Below, one piece after another: positions 55,842 through 64,000 of a DNA stretch of 64,000 bases (positions within the stretch are counted from its first letter, which is position 1; the number at the start of each line of letters is the position of its first letter). This stretch comes from Lachnospiraceae bacterium (GTDB lineage: Bacteria > Bacillota > Clostridia > Lachnospirales > Lachnospiraceae), in assembly GCA_017460885.1 (NCBI GenBank), contig JAFUAB010000036.1, forward strand, positions 30,723-94,722. Reading direction: 5' to 3'. The notes under the pieces are model-generated. The model was not told the origin of the DNA, made no database searches, and was given only the letters and a program-made list of their open reading frames with translations. The position numbers and the translations under genes were made by a program.

Positions 55842-58800
55842 GTGAGAAAGATCAAATTAAGTCAGATAGTAGCATTCATATTGGCGGGAGTGCTGGTTCT
55901 TGAAGATCCAATGACAGCACTGGCAGGCAGTAGTCCTTATGCTTCAGAAGAAGCCGTAGATCCAACTGAAGGTGATGTGGATGCTTCAGACGGAACGTCT
56001 GATCCTGATGAGCTGACAGATAAGGATAGTCCGGGTGACGTATCCGTAAAGACAGAAGCAGATCTGATCACGGAGGGTCTGGAAGAAGAATCACTGCAGG
56101 AAGGCTTTGAGGCCGTATCGGACGTTATCCTCACTGACAATGATGATGGCACGGAGTTATCCGGCTTAAAAGGGGGAGAGGAATCTGATCCCGATACGGA
56201 GGCTGACGAAGAAGGTGTTATAGAGTCTAAAGTAGTACCAGAAGAGACCGGTAACAGCGCTCCGCTCACATACGAACTGGCCGGAAGCCGTACAGAGAAC
56301 AGCCTTACGTATTCAAGAAGCGATCACAGCCTTACCACGTTCTACTATGCCGATCCGGTAAGCTATCAGGCAGATGACGGATCCTGGAGGCTTATCGATA
56401 ACAGACTTCATTATTCAGAGGCGAACGGGTCAATGGGAACAATTGAGGCCCCGGAGTCTGGCGATAACGTAAAAACTGATAAGAATGCCGTCACATCAGA
56501 CCGGATAAATTCAGACAGATCAGAGATCATTGCAGAAGATGTCAATGATCAGTCAACCATAGATCAGCCTGATGCTGGTGTTGAAGATCAGTCTATTCAG
56601 ATCATGGAAGAAAGTGCTTCTGACGGGGTAAGCAGTGAAGCTGCGGAAGAAACAACAATTCATAAAGATTCTAAAGCGGAATTGCAAGATTTTGCCGGAT
56701 TTATCAATAATGATGCATCTTTTGACGTGAAATTCGCGGAAGAGGCCACAAAGGATCACATACTCTCGTTCGGGGATGATAAAGATAGCATCGTGATGGC
56801 GTATGTTCCTGTCTCTTCGGACAAAAATACAGGCATTAGCGACAATGCTGATATGAGTGATAAGCCTGAGAAGATCAAGCCACTGACATCAGCCAATAAT
56901 AATGATACCGGCGATACCGGAGAAGATACAGCTGAGTGGTCAAGGAAGATCATTCTGATAGATACTGAGAGCGGAGAAGAGATAGATACGGATACGCTTA
57001 TAAGTGCTTATGACGGCCTTTCGGCTGATGAACAGGATGATAAGACTGTTTATGACAGAGTCCCTTTACTTAATGCATCAGATGAGAGCATAAACGTAAA
57101 TGACACAAATGCTCCAAATACCGATGCAAACACAGATCCTGACATGGGAGATGATCCGGATTCTGAGGTGGCTGATGAAAAAGATGCCGGCAAAGAGATT
57201 TATTACCCTGAGCTTCCTCTGTCACAGACAGTCATGTATCCGGACATAGAAGACGGAGTCGACTTAAGGTATGAACTTCTTCCGGACGGCATCAAGGAGA
57301 CCATAGTCCTTAATAAGCCGGGAGTGTCCTCTTCATACGTATTCACTCTTGATATAGGCACCATGAATGCGAAAAAGACTGATGAAGGGGGTATCTTGCT
57401 GTATGGAAATGGATCAGAACCTCTGTTTGAGATTCCGGCACCCGTTGTCAGCGATGCAAAAAGAATCGCCGGAAAAGCTTCATATGACATAGCCCTGTCG
57501 GAAGATGGCATTCTCACCCTGGAAGTTGAGACAGATGAAGGGTGGCTGGGTGACGCATCCCGGGCATTCCCGGTTGAGATCGATCCCACGATCAAACGCT
57601 ACAGAAGGTACGATGGCCTTGACGGACTGGGGGATTTTATATCGGTAAGCTCAGACGGAACCAGGAACCTTACGACATTTAAAGTAGGGGTAGAAAAGGC
57701 AGCTGATGAGTCAGGAAAAAAGACCAAATACAGGATACACCGCACCCTCATGAATCCGAAGCTTCCCATGATCGATGCAGGAAGCGTGGTAACTGATGCA
57801 CATCTGCGGGTAGATGCCGGATCTGCAGCGCAGGTGTTCTACGTGGTTCCCATGACGAAGGGATGGGAAAAAGATTCCGTCACGTATAAAAGCATCAAAT
57901 CAATCGGTACCTCCTATAAGAACATAACGGACTTTGGAAAGAACGGTACGGTACTTCTTGACGTCACAAAGGATGTCAAGGACATGGAATCCGGCAGGAA
58001 GGGGACTTACGGGTGGTGCCTGATATCTTCTGATGAGAAGAGCGAGGGCTGCAGGAAGGTCTCACCGTATAGATTCACTAAAAATTCTAAATATCCTTTC
58101 TTTGAAGTGACCTACAGGGACTTTACCGGAACAGAGGACTATTACAGTACGCATACTCAGAGCGCTGGGAGTGCAGGTACGGGAAGCATCAATGATTATA
58201 CCGGCCGCCTTACCTTTGCCCATACGGATGCCACAAGCGTTGGGGAACGCCTGACACTTTCCGTGGCACACGTATATGACCATGCATATGGGAACAGGAT
58301 CGGAGAGGATAAATGGTTGACATCCGGTGACGGATTGGGCGCATACGGCGAACACTTCAGGCTCTCTATGGACGTAAGACTCCTTGTCCCTGTGGGTGAA
58401 ACTGACATAAAGACATATCCGTATGTCTATATCGACTCGGATGGCACCAAACACTATTTCAAAAAAGCAAACGTAAAATACTATGTGAACGGCGCTGAAA
58501 AGACTGCAAGCAAAAGCAACGGGACATATCCGGCAGCCAAGGATGAGGATGGTTTGGGGCTATTTGTCGTTCCCGTAACATCGAAGAACCTGAGCGGAAC
58601 ATATCCATTGAAGATCGTAAATAAAAGCGGTTCGTCCTCCATGTATTTTGACAAGGACGGATATCTGAGAATGATAACGGACTCTAATCAAAGAGAGGAT
58701 GCAAATAACAGTGCCAAGAAGGACAGGAATGCCATTGTCATTGATTATGCCCCCGGAAAGACAGGGAGCAGCACAGAGCATAGTGACCTTGAGAAAATCG

Positions 58801-61800
58801 AAAATACTGTGAGAAGCTTTTGTAAAGAGGGACTTACGCAGGATGTGATGATCGAAAAGGCATTGGAATTCATAACTGATATCGAGAACTTCGAAAGAAA
58901 ATCATTAAGTGCATCCGTCAGATATAAGATTGCCTTAAATCTTCAGGAGGCAAAGGATGCATTACAGAAAATACCTGATGGAGATGAAAAGACAGATTAT
59001 AAAAGTGATTTCAAATCCGCAGCCGACTCCATTAAGAAGGCTCTTGGTGAATCATTTGATGCGGTGACATACGTTCCCGTCAGGGTGACTGACGCAGCAA
59101 ATATATGCGCAGAGCTAAGATATGATGATTCGGATAAGCTGATATCCATGTCTGACCCTTATGAGGGCGGGGCACTGATCACATATGAGTATGATAGGAA
59201 CGGAAGGCTCATAAGGATAAACCATCCTGACGGCACATATGCATCATTCTCTTACGACAGCGCAGGGCACCTTATCCGGGCCGTGGATGAGAGAGGATAC
59301 CGCATTGAGTATGCATATGGCACAAAAGACGAAAAAATTGGAAATCGAACCCAAAAAGTGATCACCGATCAGGTAGTTAAATTCACCGAGTATGTGGGAA
59401 ACAAGGCCGGACAGACCGTGCTCGCATGCTATGATGAATTTAGTACAACGGCATATACGTTTTCCGGGCTTGATGAAAAGACAGGGACAAGGGATGATAT
59501 CGAGAATGTATACTGTTTTGATCATAAAGGACGCACCGTAAGCAGTTACAGCCGGTTTAAGGCCACAAAAGAGGTCATTGGATCATCCGTAAAAAGCTAT
59601 ACAGATGATGATAAGGATGATACCTCGCAGGCCAATAAGGTGAAGGAATCAGCATCCACGGGATCCCAGGTCATAAACCTCCTTACTGATTCAAGCTTTG
59701 AAAAGGAACCCGGCAAGAACGGAACGCCTGCCTGGGAAACATTCATAACAGATACTACGGGCAAAAACTCTGTAAAGAGGGATGGGACTGATAAATATAT
59801 CGGATCAAAGGCCGGACACGTGACATTTACGGCAGGATCATCAGATAAGGAAGCCGGTTTTAAGCAAATCATAACAGTTCCCGAGTCAGGTTATTATACG
59901 GCTTCGGTGTACATAAAGACAAAAGGTCTTGGTGAAAACACGAAAGCGAGGATCAGACTGTCAGGCAAAAAAAATACATCAGAATCCGGGGACACAAACA
60001 GCAGCGAATCAGACAGCACTGAAGGCTCGGGAGAAGGGGCTGATGAGTCAGGCGACGATGGCGATCCGGAGGACGGGAGCGCAACTTCAGAGGAAGGATA
60101 TGTAGACAGTGATACCCAGCCTGACATAAATAACGGCTGGAAGAGGATAGAGACTACTATAAAGGCTAACAAGGGCGAGAGCATCACCCTTACCTTAAGC
60201 CTGTCCGGAGATTCAGGAGAGGCCTGGTTTGACTGCGCCCAGATAGAGAAAGGTATGCTCGCGAACCAGTACAACCTGCTTTCATGCGCCGGTTTTGAAG
60301 ACGGCTTTAAGGAAAACGCATCCCTGTCAGGGATCCCTTCAGGCTGGGCATACGGCGCCGAAGCGATAAAATCCGGACAGACCATTGCCGATGAAAAGAT
60401 CATAATGGTTGAAGATGAAGAAGACGGCACTGATCCCGAAGAAGAACCGGAAACGGAGAGCCTGGATGATCCCGACCTTGATGCCGTAAGGATAGTTGAT
60501 GCTAAAGCGGTCGGCAGTACCGTGGTCGAAGGATCAAAGGTACTCCTGATATCGGGAAATCCGATGAAGAAGAGAAGCGTCATCATAAATCCCAATTTCG
60601 GGACAGAGAAAGCATCCTATACCTTCTCCTGCTATGTAAAGGCTGACTGTGCACCCGTTCCTGAGAAAAGCAAGACCAGAAAGTGCGGGATATATGTAAG
60701 GGGAGATAATGCATCCTACAATGAAGATGACGCGACCGGCAAGTATAAGTCCATTTCCGGTACTTCAGCGGCATCCGCTCAGATAAACACACAGTTTTCG
60801 GGCTGGCAGTATGTGACAGTATCGTTACCTGTAAGAAGCTGGAAGGGCAAGCTTATCGAGATAAGGTTCGATTACGAAGTCGGTACCCTGTGCATAGACG
60901 GCTGCATGCTGACGAAGAATGAGGTACAGACAAAGACCTATACGGCAGGAGGAAAGCTAAAGACCAGCCAGAAGGGTGAGCGTACCACGACATACGCTAC
61001 AGACGGCCGTGACAGAAGGAGCAAGGAAAAGACAGCCGGTGGAGCATCTACCACATACAAGTATGACGGCACGACAAATGACCTGATAAAAGAGACACAC
61101 AGCTTTAAGCAGCTTGGAAGCGATTCTGCTCTCAGTCTGGTCACAGAGTATACGTATGATAAATATGGCCATCAGACGGAAGTGACCGAAACTGCAAACG
61201 GCATCAAGCAGTCCATAGTCACAGGTACTGAATATACGGACGATGGCAGGTTTGCAATAAAGAGCATTGACAGCAGAGGCAATGTGACCGAATCAGCATA
61301 TGATACGGCAAACGGACAGCTGATAAAGCAGACAGATGCGACAGATGTAGATACATCATACTCTTATGATCAGTATCATCAGCCTACAGGTGTATCTTCC
61401 GAAGGCGTTGATGCTTTATATACATATGATAATAAGGTGTATGACAGACTAAAAACCATCCAGACAGGAGAAGGAAAGACCGGCGAGACCTATTCTTTTA
61501 AATATGACGCCTATGGAAATACGACGAACATAACCAGAGCGTCAAAGGATAAGAAACTCCTTGCCAATACATATATGCCTAATAACGGCAAGATAAAGAC
61601 CACTACCTATGGTAACGGCAATAAGCTCACATACGGCTATAACACTCTTGAACAGATAACAAGCGAAAGCTGGAATGGGAAGGATGTAACCAGATATGAG
61701 TATGATAACAGGGGCAATAAGGCACGCATAACGGATGCACTATCAGGCCTAAAGTACAGGTACTTCTATGATGATCAGGGTCGTATAACCACGGCAGAGA

Positions 61801-63779
61801 TAAACAAAGTTATAGGTAAGACATCAAGTGAGCTGATATCCTTCCAGAGCATATATGACAAGGCAGGAAGACAGTCCGTATTTGCCTACTATACAAGCGG
61901 CAGGGCATACCGTACCGAGTATGGTTATACCTCCGATGACAAGGTCGGAGCCGCTACCCTTCCTTCGGGCGGAGTATTTAAAAGAACCTATGACGGATTT
62001 GACCGTATAACGAAGGATACCTATACACCTCATTCAAAACCCGGGACTGAAGAGACAAAAGCAAGAAAAGACGGAGCAGCCGTCACGAGCACTTACGGAT
62101 ACCTTGATACAGACCGGGGACAGGCAGACGGCTCAAAGACCAAGAAAGATAAGACGACTTATAGCTTCACTACAAGACTCCTCTCAGACCTTACTGTAAC
62201 AGTTGGATCTGGGAAGACGGCCAAGACAGCGGTATCAGAGAGTCTTTCATACGATAAACTCGGGCGTATAGACGGCCGGAGCATCAATGCAAGCGATTAT
62301 GCAGACTTAAACAGCATTGCAGGCACATCAGAGACCATCTATACTTATGATAAGCTTGGAAGGCTCATAAAAGCAGAAGATAAAGGCAGGAGCAGGACAT
62401 GGGAATACACCTATGATGCTATAGGGAATATAACATCAAGCATCTATACAGATAAGGAAGGCGTACACGAAGATACCTACAATTACGACAAGGATAACCT
62501 GACAAAATATAACGGTGAGAAGGTTGACGGCTATAAGGGCGGAAACCCGAAGATATATCTTGGCAACACCCTTACATGGGCGCGTGGCAGACAGCTTATG
62601 AGTGTCACCCCTGCTAAGAAGAGAAGCGAGTATAGCGCAAGTGATACCGTCATCTTCACATACGCATACGATGGTTCAAGACTGTCAAAAACCGTAGGTC
62701 AGACTAAGAAGAATTCCGGAACTACAACTGAATATGTCTTAAATGGCTCAACTATCCTGGCACAGAACACCACATATCCAAGCGGCGAGAAGGAGACCCT
62801 GAACTTCTATTACAGTTCAGACGGCAAGCTTCTTGAGATAGGATATCTAAAGAACCCCTCAAACGATGATACAAAGCCAAAAGATATAAAAGAAACCCAT
62901 TATTCCGTAATAAGGAATGCAATGGGTGATGTCTGTGCGCTTTATACTGCAGATGGTACGCTTGTCGGCACATATGAGTATGATCCTTATGGAAAACTAC
63001 TGTCTGAAACATCTAATCATTCATACAGTGATCCTGACAATATCTTACATAAGAATCCATTCCGTTACCGCGGATACTACTACGATAGCGAGACCGGCTG
63101 GTATTATCTCCAGAGCAGATACTACGATCCTGAGGTAAAGCGATTCATTAACGCTGACTCCACGGATCTGCTTGCTTCGGATTGCTCGAACCTGATGCAG
63201 TATAATCTGTTTATGTATTGCAATGGAAATCCAATTAACGACAGAGATGCACATGGATATTCGCCAATTTCAACTTACGGCGTTCTCATATGTATGTTAC
63301 TTGCTACGGATTATGTTTTAAACTCTAGATCGGATAATTGTTTAGCCACTAGTGTTGGAGTTTATGCTTCTGGAACTATTAATGATGCCTTATCTTTAGG
63401 CCTATCAACACAACTTACAAGTGATACAGAAGGAAATAATCAAATACAAATTACTATAATGGGTGGACCACAGGCTGTGTTTAGTGCAGGAGAGAATATT
63501 TCTTTTGGCGGACTTTTTGCTTGTTTTCCAAGCATACCTAATGTGAGTGAAACAGAAAAATTTGGATGGGTTAATGGGGGAACTATTTCATGTGAAGATT
63601 CAGTAGGTTTTGATATAATTAATGCAGGAGAAGGAAATAATATGCATATCATTGGTGGAAGTGTGAGAGTTGGTTTTGGTGAAGGTATAGAGGGACATTC
63701 GACTGCGAGCTATACCTTTAAACTACTTGAATGGAACACATGGGATATTATAAATAAGACTATTGATTGTTTTCAGTAA
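55842..63779 (+). CDS. Giant secreted Rhs/YD-repeat protein (WapA-like polymorphic toxin)
   Basis: A 2645-residue protein. GTG 55842 is chosen because GAGG lies six bases before it and it starts directly with a signal peptide (KIKLSQIVAFILAGVLVL ... ALAGS). Then: a long acidic low-complexity region (about 30-430); a DNRLRE/WapA-type segment around FPVEIDPT (about 460-760); a first YD block (about 1090-1165; YEYDRNGRLIRINHPDGTY); two carbohydrate-binding-like beta domains (about 1280-1400 and 1477-1690); a long YD array (about 1697-2370); and the Rhs core with YDPYGKLLSE, PFRYRGYYYDSETGWYYLQS and RYYDPEVKRFINAD (about 2378-2440). The last 170 residues are of a different, AT-rich composition and match no toxin family I know. 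In this family the tail is the effector, protected inside the Rhs shell. Confidence 0.88.
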   Translation: MRKIKLSQIVAFILAGVLVLEDPMTALAGSSPYASEEAVDPTEGDVDASDGTSDPDELTDKDSPGDVSVKTEADLITEGLEEESLQEGFEAVSDVILTDNDDGTELSGLKGGEESDPDTEADEEGVIESKVVPEETGNSAPLTYELAGSRTENSLTYSRSDHSLTTFYYADPVSYQADDGSWRLIDNRLHYSEANGSMGTIEAPESGDNVKTDKNAVTSDRINSDRSEIIAEDVNDQSTIDQPDAGVEDQSIQIMEESASDGVSSEAAEETTIHKDSKAELQDFAGFINNDASFDVKFAEEATKDHILSFGDDKDSIVMAYVPVSSDKNTGISDNADMSDKPEKIKPLTSANNNDTGDTGEDTAEWSRKIILIDTESGEEIDTDTLISAYDGLSADEQDDKTVYDRVPLLNASDESINVNDTNAPNTDANTDPDMGDDPDSEVADEKDAGKEIYYPELPLSQTVMYPDIEDGVDLRYELLPDGIKETIVLNKPGVSSSYVFTLDIGTMNAKKTDEGGILLYGNGSEPLFEIPAPVVSDAKRIAGKASYDIALSEDGILTLEVETDEGWLGDASRAFPVEIDPTIKRYRRYDGLDGLGDFISVSSDGTRNLTTFKVGVEKAADESGKKTKYRIHRTLMNPKLPMIDAGSVVTDAHLRVDAGSAAQVFYVVPMTKGWEKDSVTYKSIKSIGTSYKNITDFGKNGTVLLDVTKDVKDMESGRKGTYGWCLISSDEKSEGCRKVSPYRFTKNSKYPFFEVTYRDFTGTEDYYSTHTQSAGSAGTGSINDYTGRLTFAHTDATSVGERLTLSVAHVYDHAYGNRIGEDKWLTSGDGLGAYGEHFRLSMDVRLLVPVGETDIKTYPYVYIDSDGTKHYFKKANVKYYVNGAEKTASKSNGTYPAAKDEDGLGLFVVPVTSKNLSGTYPLKIVNKSGSSSMYFDKDGYLRMITDSNQREDANNSAKKDRNAIVIDYAPGKTGSSTEHSDLEKIENTVRSFCKEGLTQDVMIEKALEFITDIENFERKSLSASVRYKIALNLQEAKDALQKIPDGDEKTDYKSDFKSAADSIKKALGESFDAVTYVPVRVTDAANICAELRYDDSDKLISMSDPYEGGALITYEYDRNGRLIRINHPDGTYASFSYDSAGHLIRAVDERGYRIEYAYGTKDEKIGNRTQKVITDQVVKFTEYVGNKAGQTVLACYDEFSTTAYTFSGLDEKTGTRDDIENVYCFDHKGRTVSSYSRFKATKEVIGSSVKSYTDDDKDDTSQANKVKESASTGSQVINLLTDSSFEKEPGKNGTPAWETFITDTTGKNSVKRDGTDKYIGSKAGHVTFTAGSSDKEAGFKQIITVPESGYYTASVYIKTKGLGENTKARIRLSGKKNTSESGDTNSSESDSTEGSGEGADESGDDGDPEDGSATSEEGYVDSDTQPDINNGWKRIETTIKANKGESITLTLSLSGDSGEAWFDCAQIEKGMLANQYNLLSCAGFEDGFKENASLSGIPSGWAYGAEAIKSGQTIADEKIIMVEDEEDGTDPEEEPETESLDDPDLDAVRIVDAKAVGSTVVEGSKVLLISGNPMKKRSVIINPNFGTEKASYTFSCYVKADCAPVPEKSKTRKCGIYVRGDNASYNEDDATGKYKSISGTSAASAQINTQFSGWQYVTVSLPVRSWKGKLIEIRFDYEVGTLCIDGCMLTKNEVQTKTYTAGGKLKTSQKGERTTTYATDGRDRRSKEKTAGGASTTYKYDGTTNDLIKETHSFKQLGSDSALSLVTEYTYDKYGHQTEVTETANGIKQSIVTGTEYTDDGRFAIKSIDSRGNVTESAYDTANGQLIKQTDATDVDTSYSYDQYHQPTGVSSEGVDALYTYDNKVYDRLKTIQTGEGKTGETYSFKYDAYGNTTNITRASKDKKLLANTYMPNNGKIKTTTYGNGNKLTYGYNTLEQITSESWNGKDVTRYEYDNRGNKARITDALSGLKYRYFYDDQGRITTAEINKVIGKTSSELISFQSIYDKAGRQSVFAYYTSGRAYRTEYGYTSDDKVGAATLPSGGVFKRTYDGFDRITKDTYTPHSKPGTEETKARKDGAAVTSTYGYLDTDRGQADGSKTKKDKTTYSFTTRLLSDLTVTVGSGKTAKTAVSESLSYDKLGRIDGRSINASDYADLNSIAGTSETIYTYDKLGRLIKAEDKGRSRTWEYTYDAIGNITSSIYTDKEGVHEDTYNYDKDNLTKYNGEKVDGYKGGNPKIYLGNTLTWARGRQLMSVTPAKKRSEYSASDTVIFTYAYDGSRLSKTVGQTKKNSGTTTEYVLNGSTILAQNTTYPSGEKETLNFYYSSDGKLLEIGYLKNPSNDDTKPKDIKETHYSVIRNAMGDVCALYTADGTLVGTYEYDPYGKLLSETSNHSYSDPDNILHKNPFRYRGYYYDSETGWYYLQSRYYDPEVKRFINADSTDLLASDCSNLMQYNLFMYCNGNPINDRDAHGYSPISTYGVLICMLLATDYVLNSRSDNCLATSVGVYASGTINDALSLGLSTQLTSDTEGNNQIQITIMGGPQAVFSAGENISFGGLFACFPSIPNVSETEKFGWVNGGTISCEDSVGFDIINAGEGNNMHIIGGSVRVGFGEGIEGHSTASYTFKLLEWNTWDIINKTIDCFQ

Positions 63780-63794
63780 TAGGAGATACCGTCA

Positions 63795-64000
63795 ATGAAG
63801 AAAATTCAATTATATCCAATAAATTCGTATAAAGAATCATTTACTATTACGAATTTTTTACGATTTAATGAACTTCTAAATGATATATGTTTGCAAAATT
63901 ATGATAGATCAGTCATTTGGAGTAAGGACTGTGAATATTTGTTTTACAGAAGAGTATCGACGGAATCTAAGTGTGAATTGGTTCCCATTCAGCAAAAGCA
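63795..64000 (+). CDS. Start of a probable immunity gene, cut by the window end
   Basis: An open frame of 68 codons runs off the window. It begins MKKIQLYPINSYKESFTITN 15 bases after the Rhs stop, with AGGAGA nine bases before the ATG. It is AT-rich, like the Rhs tail and unlike the Rhs body. In polymorphic toxin loci the gene directly behind the toxin tail usually encodes the matching immunity protein; that is the only reason for this call, since no immunity family is recognised from the visible part. Confidence 0.6.
   Translation, partial: MKKIQLYPINSYKESFTITNFLRFNELLNDICLQNYDRSVIWSKDCEYLFYRRVSTESKCELVPIQQK

Overview
The window looks like a chromosomal segment of a strictly anaerobic Gram-positive bacterium of the class Clostridia, most likely a Lachnospiraceae relative. 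The reasons are the nusB-xseA-xseB-ispA ... dxs-tlyA-nadK ... recN gene series, the Asp23 protein next to nusB, a HemZ-type radical SAM enzyme, an oxygen-sensitive ribonucleotide reductase (nrdD/nrdG), a bifunctional Rel, and consistently purine-rich ribosome binding sites. Base composition is moderate and most genes lie on the + strand. No tRNA, rRNA or CRISPR array was seen.

Layout. 1-5861: the 3' part of prfC, a secreted transglutaminase-like lipoprotein, then an asp23-nusB-xseA-xseB-ispA operon with a clear sigma-A promoter. 5917-10708: a PAP2 phosphatase, a CPBP membrane protease and a three-gene fumarate reductase module, all lying between ispA and dxs, which are often close together in Clostridia. 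10743-14401: dxs-tlyA-nadK with its own promoter and terminator, convergent with recN. 16089-24539: divergent recN/rel promoters, Rel with a metallo-hydrolase, a heterodimeric ABC exporter and hemZ.

24579-32446 is a signalling block. It starts with a 1083-residue fusion of an amino-acid permease-like domain to a histidine kinase and two receiver domains. Next come a small zinc-ribbon-like protein with an odd start, a membrane EAL phosphodiesterase, an unknown multi-pass protein and a membrane diguanylate cyclase. After eno, apt and a purine permease, a second signalling block (42152-45776) holds a receiver-EAL protein, a free Hpt protein and a chemotaxis receptor. The fusion kinase has receivers but no Hpt domain, so the free Hpt protein could link the two blocks; this is an inference.

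36396-42122 holds a GH2 beta-galactosidase and a divergent pair of a truncated MocR/PdxR-type regulator and a pyridoxamine kinase. The kinase's last codons lie inside a REP-like repeat. 45780-55791 holds RNA modification enzymes, ligA, nrdDG, a small pair of unknown genes and argH. 55842 to the end is a giant secreted Rhs/YD-repeat protein with an AT-rich, unrecognised C-terminal domain, followed by the start of a probable immunity gene.

Three almost identical 100-bp inverted-repeat elements (MITE-like) lie directly upstream of the beta-galactosidase, rluF and nrdD genes. The third sits in the 5' leader between an apparent NrdR-controlled promoter and nrdD.
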